Shown piece after piece: positions 1-12,840 of a stretch of 64,000 bases of DNA (its first letter is position 1; the number at the start of each line of letters is the position of its first letter). The DNA comes from Augochlora pura. Its lineage: Eukaryota > Arthropoda > Insecta > Hymenoptera > Halictidae. A model generated the notes under the pieces. That model ran no database searches and was not told where the DNA came from. It saw only the letters and a program-made list of their open reading frames with translations. Both the position numbers and the translations under genes were made by a program. Location of the stretch: positions 20,056,069 to 20,120,068 of the forward strand of contig NC_135776.1 in the NCBI RefSeq assembly GCF_028453695.1, in the 5' to 3' direction.

Positions 1-2476
1 ACTCGGATTATTATGTAATAGTTGTAACGCCGCTGTTTCGAGGAAAATTAAACATATAAGAAAGTTGCACAACATTTTCTTGCATATTTAATATTTATGC
101 TTGGTGAAAATTAATAAGATATTCAAACCTTATAATAGACAGATCAATGCACACCGATACAACTTGATATTGTTATGAATATTTGAACACATAGAAGTGG
201 GTCTGCCTAAGACGGAAAGATCGGGGGGGAAACGAGGTTTCCCGAAAATATTATTGTAGAATCGTTTGGAGCCATAGAATGGAGTTTCGACGACACGAGG
301 CAAGTGGCACAATAGCGAGAAAGACTATCGCGGGTTAACCTGCTTAAGTTCGGGGCGCGTTCTAAAGACAGTTTTACCTGGTACGAAACGAGGCGACCCG
401 GCAACAATTCGAGCATGCTCCGCCGAGGAACGAGGCTCCGGAACGAAGCTGTTTGTGCAGCCGTTTCGAGTCTATCCGAACAAGGATCACCTGGATCGCC
501 GCGACACTAAAGTCTTGTCTTGCTCGGTGTTTACCGAAGCAATTTTCCGCTAACTGGCCGAAACGGCGCCGCGCTGGCACGGATGTCGTGTCCATTTAAC
601 GATGCGTCGACGATAGACCCACGGCGAAAGAAAAATGTTTCCGGTCCCCTGCTCTCTCGATGATGTTTACTCTCGCCGCGGCTATAATTGTCTCGTCTCT
701 CGGTTGTCCGGTCACTTTGGATAGAGAGGCGCCTTTTTCGATCTGTGGACGCCTAGAGAGCCCTGCGCTATATCTATAAAGCGACCCACAACTATCTAGA
801 TTGTTTTTATTTTTTTATTTGAATCCAGGCACGGAAAGTTTGGGCTCATAATTGCTCTAGTTTGAGCTTTCGTGAGAAGTTGTAATAATTTTTTTCGCGA
901 CAAAAACTACAGTGATTATCAAGAGGGAACCTTCAGCTTTCCAACGAAGCAAACGGAAGTGGTCTACGATTTTTTTTAACCGATTTATCGCCGATTATAT
1001 GAGCACATCCATTTTGGACTTGTCAAGGGGTGGCTACGCCAATGCTCAAAAATCGCTCTATCTTTGAGCTGCTGTAATTTCGCTCAAAATAATCGTACGG
1101 GGATGAGCCTAGGCTCATTTNNNNNNNNNNNNNNNNNNNNNNNNNNNNNNNNNNNNNNNNNNNNNNNNNNNNNNNNNNNNNNNNNNNNNNNNNNNNNNNN
1201 NNNNNNNNNNNNNNNNNNNNTGGCTCTCGGGGCACAAAGCTGCCGATGAATGCGTGTCGAGACGATGGCAGCGGAGCGAAAGAGAAAGATAGAAAGAGAG
1301 CGATAGAGCGAAAAGAGCGACAAAGAGAAAGAGAGCGACGGAGAGAAAGAGAAAGAGAAAGAGGGCTAGATAGAGAGAGAGAGAGATGGAGGGACAGAAA
1401 GCGAGAGCGAAAGAGGGAGCGAGAGGAAGAGCGGCCCAGAAGGGGAGCACTTTTAAACCGCGCGTGTTTGAATAAGTGTCCCTCTAATTCCTTGGAGCAC
1501 CGCGACGACGACGTTCAAAGTCACAAGTATGACAAACACGTTTGCGTGGCGGGCTGCGTGGAAGAAGCATCCGGTGCCCGACCCCGTAACAGATGTCCTC
1601 GGCAACCGAAAGTCCGATTAGTCGCGCTGAACACGTCGATTAGCCTCCTGAGGGCCATCTTTCCGTCTTGTTACTTGTTACCACGGTCCTCTTGTGCCCG
1701 TGCCGCTCTCTCCCTCTCTCTCTCCCTCTCTCTCTCTCTTCCCGTTGCTAAATCTGGATCATCGGATGGAATCGACGTTCTCGCCGGCCAATCGGCGCCC
1801 TTCGTCGCGCACAATTTCATCGAAAAATTGGAATTTCTTTCCGTCGCATGCCGCAGCTTCGATTTCTCAAATGGCTTGACTTTTCAACGGTTCCCAGTCG
1901 TGCTATGCCTTCGAAGCGACTTCGAACGTAAAAATTCCTTGTAGTATACGTTTTCTAATTTCTGTAATAATTTCAGGTTTTTTTTTTAATATATGAAATC
2001 GTTCTTTGCGTTCGTTTGTCGGGCGTTGTTCATCAATTTCATGGAATTTTACTGTATATTAAAGCTTGAAAACCACATACGTGTTCGACGTCTTGCTGAC
2101 AAAAGAGTGTATAGTATAAGCCGAAGTACGATTTCTCCCCGCGATTAGTGTTGTCGCAGACCCTCCAACAGCCCCTCGTACTTTTCCCAAATACATTTCG
2201 TCGTACATAAATTTCCTCGTGCGAAAGAAGCAGAGCTGGAGAGCCAGGAGACCCAAAAAGTTTCCTAGCCCCAGCCATACTAAAATTTCTCTCCTTTCTC
2301 TCGGCACGCCCTTAGTATCTTTTGTACTATAATTTCTTTATTTTCATTGTACTTCTACCGACACATTTCTCTTTTCACGGACCTCCTCTGTACGTTGCCG
2401 CGCTAACTGCAATCGTATAAAGCCACAGGCAAGTATGCAGAACCATGGAGTACCGTGCAGAACTCTACTCTGATGT
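1..2476. other. Non-coding upstream region with GA and CT tracts
   Basis: No supported gene. Contents: AT-rich start (1-130), mixed sequence with CpG (200-800), a T-run-containing segment (800-1120) before the gap, a 160-bp polypurine GA tract (about 1265-1435) and a CT microsatellite (1705-1741). The 232-codon frame at 1246-1944 is produced by the GA tract (Arg/Glu-rich) and is not a gene. Confidence 0.6.
1121..1220. other. Assembly gap (100 N)
   Basis: Exactly 100 N, the conventional filler for a gap of unknown size. The right flank is a CG-containing stretch leading into a long GA-rich tract, which probably broke the assembly. Confidence 0.98.
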
Positions 2477-2477
2477 A

Positions 2478-2506
2478 TTAGGGTGTCCCATAAGTTTCTT
2501 CCCTTT
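2478..2506 (+). mobile_element. Solitary mariner-type terminal repeat
   Basis: TTAGGGTGTCCCATAAGTT at 2478 followed by TCTTCCC matches the mariner terminal pattern TTAGGxTGxCCxAxAAGT known from insects and is preceded by TA. The same CCCATAAGTTTCTTCC core starts the element at 19386. No opposite terminal repeat or transposase frame is seen nearby, so this is a remnant. Confidence 0.55.
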
Positions 2507-2583
2507 TTTTAATGCGAAACGAATACACGATATTTGTTGTTTAAGTGGGATTTATTATGTTATATATGAACTATTCTGTTCTA

Positions 2584-2729
2584 TTATATACCAAATATTA
2601 GGTAGGAAACTATGAAACGGGCGTTTTTGTCTAGTCTTTGTATAGCTGCGACGCCCGTTTCATAGTTTCCAAATATTATATACCAAATATCAGGCTGGAA
2701 ACTATGAAACGGGCGTTTTCGTCTAGTCC
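2584..2729. repeat. Direct plus inverted repeat cluster with a perfect 20-bp stem
   Basis: A 52-53 bp unit beginning TATACCAAATATTAGG occurs at 2584-2635 and again at 2676-2729 with few mismatches. Between them, 2651-2670 is the exact reverse complement of 2605-2624 (GGAAACTATGAAACGGGCGT), giving a perfect 20-bp stem with a 26-base loop. The same arm recurs in the third copy. It lies about 100 bp from the mariner end and may be part of a foldback element. Confidence 0.8.
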
Positions 2730-2730
2730 A

Positions 2731-4971
2731 TTATATCTCACGGCAGAACAGAGGAGAGAGAGAGAGAGAGAGGATGATTTTAATCAGGCGATCCATCGAC
2801 AGTCGGTAATCACCTGGAATCTTTGCCGGAATCCAGCGGCATCCCCTAAGCATATGTATTTAGATCTGATTGTGCCATTGGGAAGGGTTGCGTTAATGCC
2901 CAGTATTTTGCGCGCGGTTGCTAGGCCGCGCGGGAGGATTTAAGGACCCTCGTATATTCCTGGCGTGCGCGGCGCGGCACGGCACGGCACGGAAGAGCCG
3001 CGCGCGCGGATTGAAGAGAGGAGAGAGAGAGAGAGCGAGCGCGGGGGGAGTAATTGTCTGGGTATGCGTAGATTCGGTGAAATCTTCGTCACGCGTGCGG
3101 CATAGCGGCGTGCGTCTGTTTCGGCCCGGTGGAATCACGCAAACACCCGCCGTGAATACCGAACAAATGCCTGGCGTCGGTTAGGCCGATGCATAGAGGA
3201 GGGTGGTAATCCGATCTCCCAGGCTCCGCCGAGGGTGGTTGCGCCGTGAATTTCGTATTCCGCGCCGCTCGCGACTTTCATTCCGCCACGCCGTTATCTC
3301 TTCTTTCCGACTCTCTCTCTCTTTTCCTTCGCCGACGCGTCGACGCCTATGGCGCTGCCCGGGAACCGACGCGCGGTGTACGAAAATGCCCGATCCGCGG
3401 ACAAAATCCGAAGAACTGGGACTTTTGCATTTAAAGGATGGAACCTTTCTCGAGAAAAGATTATTTCACATTTTCAAAACTGACAATAAAATTTTGATAA
3501 GTATATAGGGAGATACCTGAGATCGTTTCGAGCAACTTTTCTTTTTACAAAAATTTTCCTCGAGGCATCATTAACGAGTTATTAACAAAAAGCATTGGCC
3601 AATGAGAGGCGAGTTCAGATGAAGCGGTCGAGTCAACGAGCAAAGAAAGCCCGGTCATTATCTCAGCCGTCTCGCATCAGCTCTCATTAGTCAGTGTTTT
3701 CTCTCAATAGTACGTTAACAATACCACGGAAAACATTTCTGTAAAGAAAAAAGTTGCTCGACACGATGTCAGGTATCCTCCGTTTCCATTATAGAAGTTA
3801 ATTTTTAAAAAGGTAGTAATACCCTTCCCGATACCGTGTTAATCCTGGATAAAGGAAAAAGAATTGAAATTACAATTTAGCGGTCCATTAACTGTGCGGT
3901 ATTATCGATCGAGGAGATTTTACGTTCTGCCTATAGATCGAATATATATTCGATATCGATTAATTGGCGAAGTCGGTAAATGGAGCAACGAGGTGTCCAT
4001 CGACCGCCGAGCGATTTAAATTCGACGGAACGTCGGCGTTTCGCGAGAGCCAAAGCGGCCGAGGAAATAAGAATTTCCTTTTTTTTCCATCTTAATTACG
4101 GTTTCTGGGAGACACAGAAAGGCGGACAGAAAAATGGCGGAATTAACGCGAAAAAAGAAAGCCAATTAGCGGGCTTTGGCGTAATGGTCGTCGCTGCTTC
4201 AGAGATGTAATCACGATTGTCCTTTCGGGGAAACTGGACCAGTTGTGAACGATTGCGAGCACGTTTAACAGAAGCCTCCGAGCCAAGAATCTTTTGTGCG
4301 ATTGTACCACGATCTTCTGAAGAAAAAAAAACACGAGCGGAGACAAGCCTGCCTCGCGAAGACAATCTTTGTCTAGTAATTTGTAACCGTTGAAACAAAA
4401 TTAGATATCAGCGTTCAGTTTCGGAAAATTGCTAGGATGTTTAAAACAATTGTTTCGATTTAGGGGAAAAATTCTCGTGCGATCGAAAGGGACTAAGTAC
4501 CGAACAGCATCGGTAATCGGGTACGTTCGGGGTTCCCACCCCTTCGTTCGAGGCCCCTCGCTCAAGACGTTACCCTTGATACGCGGCGCCGCAATACGAA
4601 ACTAATATTCAGGCTAAAAGAAAAGCTCCGTCGACACTCGAGGCTTAACGATAGGTTAGTATATCGAGGGCATTGAATTTTTTCCCTCTCTCACGGCTCG
4701 GTAGGCGTCGTTACGTGACAAACGGCGGATCGGGATCATCGGCGGAACGCATTAGAGTGCTACATGCTCCTTCTTTTTTTACCCGCCGGGCCCGCTCCAT
4801 TAATCATACAAGGCTCCCAGCTGAGCATCGAGATCGACGTGACAAGTTTTGAAGCAATTAGACACCCTTCAAAATTCCTAGCTGAAGAGTCATCGTCGTC
4901 TGGCCTAGCACCACCCTCTCCCTCCCTCGCCCATCGAAACTCGCCAGTCGCCTATCGACTCTACTCGCCGC

Positions 4972-5002
<31 letters not shown>

Positions 5003-6992
5003 CGGTCCTCTCGATGGGACCCCGATAGGTTCGGAACCGAATCATCAAACACGTCCCTGTCGGAGCCGGTGCTCCACCCTTCCGACCAAAGTCCACCGGA
5101 TCGATCGGACATCGTCTTCCAAATTGAAAACTGTTCCACGAAACGACCCGCCGACTTGCCTTGTTTTCAGTCTCTTATTAGCATCGGATCCCTTTTCTCG
5201 AAGCGACCTAATCGCGTTTCTATTCTTCGGGCCGCATAATGATCTATGGCTTATCGCGCGAATATCGTTTTTAAATATTTAACAGGTGGAGCGTGGTCTG
5301 GCACCTGTCGAACCCCTGACAAATAGCTTCAATTTGTAAATGCTGAGCATTTATTAAAAAGGATTTGAAAGTTGCCGCGAAATAATTGATTTTCAGTTCA
5401 AAGTTTAGAGATTTTTAGAGAGATTTAGAGATTCGGAAGTTATAATAATAGTAATTATTTATTTAAATATAGGGGTAACCCTTTGTCCCAGGCAAAGTAG
5501 TAACAATTAGCAGAGCACTAACAAAGAGAGAAAAAGAAAAAATATATAGATGTATATTGTATAAGACGATTCTTTACATGGGTCCACAATGTTCGGTCGA
5601 GATCGTCGTTTCATAATTCACACGTAACGCGAGTGTATCGAACGTTGGACAATCCAGATGTTCTCGATTATCGGCGCATCGCTTTTCAACGATCGAGCGC
5701 CGCTGCTCGCAGCGCCAACATCATGAAATACCCATTCGACTGTTAAATAGTCAGAAGATAATTGCTCAACATACAAAATGAATAGCGCGGAGTAGAGACA
5801 CGTCACGCTATACGATCCCATTAAATTTACACGGATTGTATACATAGGTTCGTTTCGCGGCGATCGATGGCGGTTTGCGAAACAGGTAGCGCAAACTATA
5901 TTGACCGGTAACGAGACGGTAATACCGGTCGTGCCCGCAAATAAATTCAGGGGAGGCTGGAAAATTCGTGGAAACAGAGAACCGGCGAATATTGAAAGAC
6001 GTCGCAGGACTCGAGAAAACGTCGAGTAATACGGTCGGAGTCGGAGTCGGGGAGGGTCCAGTTTCTTTGCGCTGTCATTATTATTTCCTCCGGTCGAGAT
6101 CGATTCCGTTTTATCCGTTTCCGCCCGGTTTTATCGGCGCGTTTGAGTTTGATATTATGGGGGCGGGGCCGAGAGCGCGGCAAGAAAAACGCTTCTCATT
6201 TTGTCATCGGGTCCGGCGCGCTCGGCGGCGGCACCGCGCGCCGTGGAAAAGTGCTTACTCGGTACAGAGGCGGCGGCGGGCCCACCCCGGCAGCCTTGAA
6301 TAAGGCGTACAGGGGTTTTTCTCATTTTGTCTCGGGGAGACCCGCCGCCGCCACCGCCACCTAAACGTATTACGATCTCCACGTTCCTGGCGAGTACCTT
6401 TCGCGGGGGCAAGAAGAACGTAGGAGAGGAGCGACGAGAAGAACGAGAGGAACGGGAAGAACGCGGCGGGAAAGAGGACGGCGCGGTCAATAAGAGACCC
6501 CGTGCGTGCTGATACGAGCATATTTCGTCGTCGAGAGGGTAAAGTCTGCGGTGAAATAAGGATCCAATAACGGGCCGAGTGGACGGTCGCGGGGCCAAAC
6601 CCACCCGCCCACACGCCCCCCCTCCTCTCTGCTCGCGCGCTACTGCGTCCAGTTAACTATCCGACACGGGACAAAGACACCGGAAACCGGCGAATAAAAT
6701 TCCGAGTGCTCGACGCAAAGAATATCGGAACCCTTCCCCCGCCCCCCTCCCCCCCTGCGCCCTTCCTTCTTTCTTTCTATTTGCTCACCTTTTCGACACA
6801 CTCGCCGAGCTCTCGGACACTGTCCCATATCCCGCCGATGGATTTTATTTCGAGCGTCGGCGCCCTTATCTCTGCCGTCGCTCGGGGTGCACTTGACAGT
6901 ACCTAACGTTTGAGACAGCGGAACGGAATTGAAAAGGAGTCGTACCGTTCTCCTAGGTGTCCTCTTTGCACCGTTGCGGTTAGATACTTCGT
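2731..6992. other. Non-coding region
   Basis: No gene recognised. It contains GA tracts (2754-2773, 3017-3035), CT tracts (3310-3325, 4971-4996), a CG-rich block (about 6160-6620) with GGC/GCC and polypurine segments, and AT-rich stretches (3780-3960, 5320-5560). Frames of 60-170 codons here are Arg/Ser/Pro-rich chance frames. Confidence 0.6.
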
Positions 6993-6996
6993 TTAA

Positions 6997-7250
6997 CCCT
7001 TTGACTATTGTTGGCGCCCATTGGTGTCAAGATCAAATTTCGGCCACGTTTATTATTAAATTTGATTAATCATATACTGTGCAATATCTATGTTATATAT
7101 TGTGAAAAAGGTTAAAATTATTGTTCACTTCAAGTAATATTGGTTTAATGTAACAGAATTCAATATCTTGAATATTTTAATATATCTCCTCAGAAATGCA
7201 TGTCTAACGAAACAACTACGGCCGTGCCAAAGTCTGCCGTAGCCAAAGGG
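6997..7250 (+). mobile_element. TTAA-flanked MITE (piggyBac-like), copy A
   Basis: 254 bp bounded by TTAA at 6993-6996 and 7251-7254. The left end is CCCTTTGACTATTG and the right end, read inward, is CCCTTTGGCTACGGCAGAC. The TTAA target duplication and CCC-starting ends are the piggyBac-superfamily signature. It has no coding capacity. An inverted relative lies at 27810-28037. Confidence 0.72.
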
Positions 7251-7254
7251 TTAA

Positions 7255-8706
7255 GATTGCATTAGACACTTCGTTTAAGATCGCATTCTACTCGGTAGTG
7301 CATTGATCTCTAGAAAATGCGAAATATCGAGGACGATTGAAGAAACGTACTGCGCTCTTCGATAAAGGCGAAATTGTCTCTTAGTGTTGCACGCGGAGAG
7401 TCATTCGAGGTAGAGTCGCGACCAAGCCACGGAATAAAACGAGAAAATACTGCCCGTCTTATTTTATCTGTCCGTAAAACGCTCCTTCGTGTGGCTTTCT
7501 GATTTCTCGGGAGTAGGCAGGCTTTAAAAAGGGAATACAATTGAAGAATTTTAAATGTTTCTCTATAAGTATATAAGCCAGGATCGCTGACCCCCTTGGG
7601 GTTCCATACGGCGAGGGAAAATGACGTCTAATTGTAAGTTATGCGATGCAACGAGAAAAGAGGCTGTTCGTCCTGTTTTCTCTCAATAAACTGCTTCGAG
7701 TAGGCGTGGCTTTCAGGCCCCGCCCCTCGCGAAGCCGAAACGGTATCCCGTGCAGCAATTCACATCGAATTGAAACACAAACTGAAACAAGCTATTAACT
7801 CGTACAAAATTTTGATAACAGAAAAAAATCAAAAGTTTTTGTAAAATTTCCTTGTTGAACTCAAGTTGCAAAATCTGTTTGACGTCGAACATCGTTGGTC
7901 TTCGCGAATCCTACTCGTGTTCCACTCGATCGCCCGCTAATCAAAGAGGTTCTTAACCGGTAAAACGGCTGAAATTTCTGATTAGTAGTTATTCTGGGGG
8001 TCGATGAATTTTTCATAAAAGTTAATGAACTTATTAAAAATTCATACCGCGGACGACACCGGGACCCGCGGAATAACTTAATATTAGCGTAAGGAGCCAC
8101 GGTCATTCGTCGAACTTCGACGGTTCCGGTAATCTGAAAGTTTTAAAATACGATCCGTTCCCCCGTTGCCCGCTTTATCCATAGACCCATGGCTCTCCTT
8201 CTCGCTCGGTTCCGGGTTTTATCTCGTCCCCCGCGCGGTCTAAATGGATTAAAATAACTAAAGCGGACAGGCGGGGACCGATAATTAGAAGGGTTTTTAC
8301 TAGTGGAAAACCTTGTCCTCGGTAAAAGCGTTTCGAGACAGATATACAGGGCTTCGCCGTGGAACAAATTATATCCAACTTCTGAGAATGCTGCTACGGC
8401 GAAAACGGTTCCACGAAGCTGTTTACGTTGCTGCGCGGGGATCGGATCGTTTTATGAATTTCGTTCCGCGGCTGATCCCAGTCCGCCGCGCATAGTCTGC
8501 TGCATTTTCTTAATGGCGGAAGATCCTCCGCGAAAAATCCATCCATCCCCGCTAAAGCAAACACGCGCGATACCATGAGTCTCTCCGCGCGGCATTTTTG
8601 CGGATCGAATACCTCTTGTACGCGAATGGAGACTCCAAACAATTTTGCATTAATTTTTGTTTGTGCTAGTAAAGTGCCGAGATGGAACTGTGGCATGACG
8701 CTTTAA
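7255..8706. other. Non-coding region
   Basis: No gene or long repeat recognised; mixed base composition with an AT-rich patch around 7790-7860. Confidence 0.55.
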
Positions 8707-8863
8707 TTTTCGTGTAGAGAATTATTGGACCCGTGTTGGACGAAAATTTTTGAGGTTAAGGGATGATCAAGTCAAATTGATAATTATTTTTAATTCTTTT
8801 CTAATAGTGTACTTTTATCAATTTTGTTATATATTTAAAAGATTCATCTTGGAATCCCTTTAA

Positions 8864-9265
8864 CCCTTTCCTTACGGCAGTCCGCGCCGCCGGAGTGACG
8901 CCCCTGTACGGCTCACCGCGCCGCGAAGTGTACACTTTGCTCGTCAGGAGTCTTCGATATTCGGATTAACGTTTTTCAACGCCACTTTGTGATTGACTTG
9001 TATGTACACTCTTTTAAGAGCTACATAACGACTATTACATCGTATTATAGGAATACACATCGATTAGAGTCAACAGTTGATTATACGTCGACTTATATAG
9101 TCAACAAATAGGTCGACACCCGTACCCACGGGTCGTCGCACGGATGTCGTCTATAGACGACACTCGTACACACAGGTCGTCGCGCGGATGTCGTCTATAG
9201 GCGACACTCGTACACACAGGTCGTCGCGCGGATGTCGCCTATAGGCGACGCTCGTAGCGAAAGGG
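8864..9265 (+). mobile_element. TTAA-flanked MITE (piggyBac-like), copy B, with internal 44-bp tandem repeat
   Basis: 402 bp bounded by TTAA at 8860-8863 and 9266-9269. The ends are CCCTTTCCTTACGG and, inward from the right, CCCTTTCGCTACGAG. Its empty site survives in the neighbouring tandem copy at 9443-9446, which confirms the exact boundaries. The interior is CpG-rich near both ends and includes a 44-bp tandem array (about 9113-9255). Confidence 0.85.
9113..9255. repeat. 44-bp tandem repeat, about three copies
   Basis: GGATGTCG recurs at 9142, 9186 and 9230, spacing 44 bp. Each unit contains the palindrome-like GTCGTCTATAGACGAC or a close variant and ACTCGTACACACAGGTCG. It lies inside the MITE at 8864-9265. 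Confidence 0.85.
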
Positions 9266-10035
9266 TTAAGGATATATTTAAAAGAAATCATATTAATTTT
9301 TGTGTAGAGAATTATTGGACCCGTATTGGACGAAAATTTTTGAGGTTAAAGGATGATCAAGTCAAATTGATAATTATTTTTAATTCGTTTCTAGTAATGT
9401 ACCCTTTAGTTAGTATCCCTTTCAATTCTAACCAGTATCCCTTTAAGAATATATTTAAAAAGAGATTATTATCGAAATCATATTGCCAGTTTTGGAATTG
9501 TTAAATAATCTCCAGAAAGTAAATTTTGTCAAACTGGGCTGGTTTTCTCTTACTATATATTTCGTAAGTAGAACTCGATTCTTTAAAAATATGTTAATCG
9601 CACGAAAATAAAATTTTAATTGAAGAAGAACATTTAGAAAAAATTATCAGGGGTCGCCAAGTGATCTCACGAGATCGGAGGAAACATCTGAAGACAGCAT
9701 CTTTGCGACGTGACGCGAGTAGAACGACGAAAACAGATACACTATTAACCATTGTTGGTTTGAACGACCAGCCGGCGGAAAGCTTTCCGCGGCGTCTGTC
9801 CGGAACATCGATGATAAACAAGAAGATCGGTTTCGCTATTCGACGACAGGCACACGTCCGACTACGAAGGGAATCTCGCTCCGACTATTTCGCCTTTTTT
9901 CCGCCCATCTAATCTCGTCGTTCGCCTCCGGTTGACGATTTCCTTCGAGGATCGTCTGAAGATTCAATAACTGACAAGAGAATCGAATCTTAGTTCGGGG
10001 AATAATAGCGAAGGAGAATCGATTCGGCGCGACGG

Positions 10036-10076
10036 CGGGGGAGGGGGAGGGGAGGAAGGGGAGGAAGGGGGAGGGC
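10036..10076 (+). other. G-rich quadruplex-prone tract
   Basis: At least six runs of three to five G separated by one to five bases (GGGGGAGGGGGAGGGGAGG pattern) make a strong intramolecular G-quadruplex candidate on the plus strand. No function is implied by the sequence alone. Confidence 0.7.
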
Positions 10077-11625
10077 GAGCCGGTTCCGTTCCATGTTTAA
10101 AAAAGGGAAGGACTTCGAGGGTGCGTCGCCGCGCTCGCTTCCCGCCGTCCTACTTCCAGTTTCGGAGAGGGTAAACACACTTGACTGTCTAATCCTATCG
10201 TTGAATTTTCACCCCCCCTCCCCTCCCCCCCACCACTTTTCGAGCAATAGAGGAATTTCTCGGGTCAACCGGGGGGGATGACAATAATTATTTGTTTAGT
10301 CGGCAATGTCCAACGCAGAATTCAATTTCTATTATATTTTATCGAAACGTTCGAGTTTTAAATTGCAGGTTGGAAGAGTTTTAAACTACAAAATAAATAA
10401 AATTATGAATTATATTTTCTGGGACAGTGTCGTACATTAACATCTTATAATAGATTACGCCTACAAAATTTTATAAAATATATATTTCATTATCATATAA
10501 ATCGTTATCTTTGATTTTTGTTTTATGCAATTATTCGATTAAAACTTTAGGTTATGTCGTCACTTCGAACATAGAAAAATCGGCGTGAAATCCTAGCCTT
10601 CGTTCACAAAATTGAAAATCATAAAAATAAGAAAAGACGTTGGGAATTAGGGTGTATCGTGGAAGGACTTCATGATCGAGTTCCCAGAGAAAGTAGGAGC
10701 CGTTTAGCCTAACCGCTCGACGGTCCTCTTCCGGTGTCGGCTCATCGAGATCTCGACAGGTGGCCGGCGTCAGTTTCCATCGAAACCGGCGTAAAATCGC
10801 TACAATGTGTCCTGCCCTTAAATTAAGCCTGGAACAACCCCCTAAACGTAGAAATTCGGTCGCCAAAGGGGGCGGTGCCCTTTTTTCGCTGGGTGGTACC
10901 GACGTAGGTCGTGTCCCCCTTCATACATGTATATGTATAGCATAGAGCAGCGACAGAGAAAAAAAGAGAGAGAGAGAAAGAGGTAACACGAGACCCGTAG
11001 AGCGGCGGCGCGCTGCTGACAAATGTCTGGTAATAAGGCCGATTGTTCGCTGCCGGGCCAATTTGAGTGGCAGCCTAGCAATTTCGATTGCGGGAAGCTC
11101 CCATCGGTAAAGGCGATATCCCCTCTCCGGCGTTCTTTTTTTTTGCGACCTGGCCAGCAGAGCGCGACGTCACAATGCCGACAAACACACACCCGTGGAG
11201 AACGAAAAGGGTTGTCCCGATGTGTGTACAACCCTGTTTTTTTTTTCCTTCGGCTTTCCATTCGGCGCCGATCGACCCGGAAACCCGGCCGCCGTATGTC
11301 GCTACCCGGCCCCGATACCCGTCGCCAACGACAGGGGTCCCAAATCAAACCATAGTTTCCGAAATGTTGCTCTTTCATCGTCGATCGATTTCTCGTACGC
11401 GAACTGCAGTAGAAAACCGCTTTCGACAGAGCCAGTCGATTTTTCTGCAGCTCGAGATGAGGTAATGGACGCTGGTACTGAAATGCAGTCAGTTTAGAAT
11501 TAATTTCGAGCCACCGTGCATTTCGACCTAGATGAAATTTGCGAGAGAGATAGTTCTTGGATGGATAGTTACCGTGTATTTTTTTAAAGGCAATTGTTCG
11601 TTTCGTTGTGGTAAAAATTGTCCTT

Positions 11626-11687
11626 AAAATTGAGGTTTTTATTTCTAATTCTTTTCAAAATTGAGGTTTCTATTTTTAATTCTTTTC
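11626..11687 (+). repeat. Two-copy 31-bp tandem repeat
   Basis: The unit AAAATTGAGGTTT..TAATTCTTTTC is repeated head to tail at 11626-11656 and 11657-11687 with two to three mismatches. Confidence 0.85.
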
Positions 11688-12411
11688 AATCGAGACTTCA
11701 AATGGCTCAAAAGGGACACAGAAAGTAACCTTATTATCCTATTTATTATTCTCAATATTATCCTAATTATAAATAAGAAAAATTCTAAACCATCATATAA
11801 ATATTCCAGAAACCATTAATTTTATAATTTAAAACATTTCTTTGAAACCACGATTCAATATTTTATACTGAAAAACAAAAATTTAACGGAATTCAAAATA
11901 TTATTATTATTTAATAATCAAGAAATGTTACTCCTTTAACTTTTATATAATAATTTATTTCTCCATGTTGAACATAAGAAAAAAAATATGATCCTTTTAA
12001 TAACCTTACGACTTTACCTTTAACCGATTAATTTCTGCAATAAATATATAAAATTTGTAAATTAACATCTGTTCACCCTATGCCATGTCACTATTATTTC
12101 ACAAGAGAGACAAGAGCGTATTGGACAACAATTACAAATAAATAGGGACACTTTTTACTCCAAGCGCTTTTTCAAAAAAATTGCTGTAATTTACCGAAAA
12201 GCGTCGACTCGACTCACGTCTGATTCAGGGATAGCAGGAGAAAGAATAATATTCGTTTATAAGTGTGGAGCAAGCAGGGACAGTGGAGACACAGGGTGTT
12301 ACAGTTTCTACCGTCGAATCCCGTATCTCGTGCCGGCGACGATCAGCAGAATTGCGATCCCCTTTGCCGTAGGCTGCGTCCCGTATTAGATAATCACCAA
12401 AGAACAGGCGG

Positions 12412-12413
<2 letters not shown>

Positions 12414-12474
<61 letters not shown>
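12414..12474 (+). repeat. (GA)n microsatellite
   Basis: About 60 bp of GA with two AAAG interruptions. Similar arrays recur throughout the window. Confidence 0.97.
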
Positions 12475-12625
12475 GGGGTCTCTGTCGCTAGAAAGACTTG
12501 AAAGGTCCCGCCATTCATCATCCATGGACGGGTGGAGGGGATTTCTTCCCCCTGGTTCATGGAGCGGCCGGTCGATGCTGGACCTGTTCACGACTTCCCT
12601 TTCGAAAATTTCCTCTTTGTGCTTT

Positions 12626-12682
12626 CTCCCTCTCTCTCTCTCTCCCTCTCTCTCCCCCCCCCCCCCCCGCCCCTCTCTCTCT
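12626..12682 (+). repeat. (CT)n with embedded poly-C
   Basis: CT dinucleotides interrupted by CCC and then a run of 15 C (12654-12668), followed by more CT. Confidence 0.95.
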
Positions 12683-12808
12683 TCGGCATGTTCCTCGGCC
12701 CTTGTGTACACGCCAGGGTAAACACAATGTCAACGAGCACATTAATGTTACACTACACCCGTCGCCCAGGCTCTTTCGTGACGCTCGATCGACCGTCCTG
12801 CGAATCTG

Positions 12809-12840
<32 letters not shown>

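Larger units (their letters stand above)
8711..9450 (+). repeat. Tandem duplication of about 185 bp, first copy interrupted by a MITE
   Basis: 8711-8815 (GTGTAGAGAATTATTGGACC onward) recurs at 9301-9405 with few changes, offset 590 bp. Taking out the 402-bp MITE plus one TTAA leaves a tandem unit of about 184 bp. The sequence around the insertion, ATCCCTTTAA then G(G/A)ATATATTTAAAA, is found filled at 8860/9266 and empty at 9443-9446. Confidence 0.85.

Noticed and set aside
1246..1944. 232-codon plus-strand frame, Arg/Glu-rich
   Set aside because: Generated by the GA-rich tract at 1265-1435 and a CT tract near 1705; no domain and no splice-consistent partner.
8711..9405. Pair of long terminal repeats around a 590-bp element
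   Set aside because: The direct repeats are a tandem duplication, and the insert ends at TTAA inside copy 1, not at the repeat edges.
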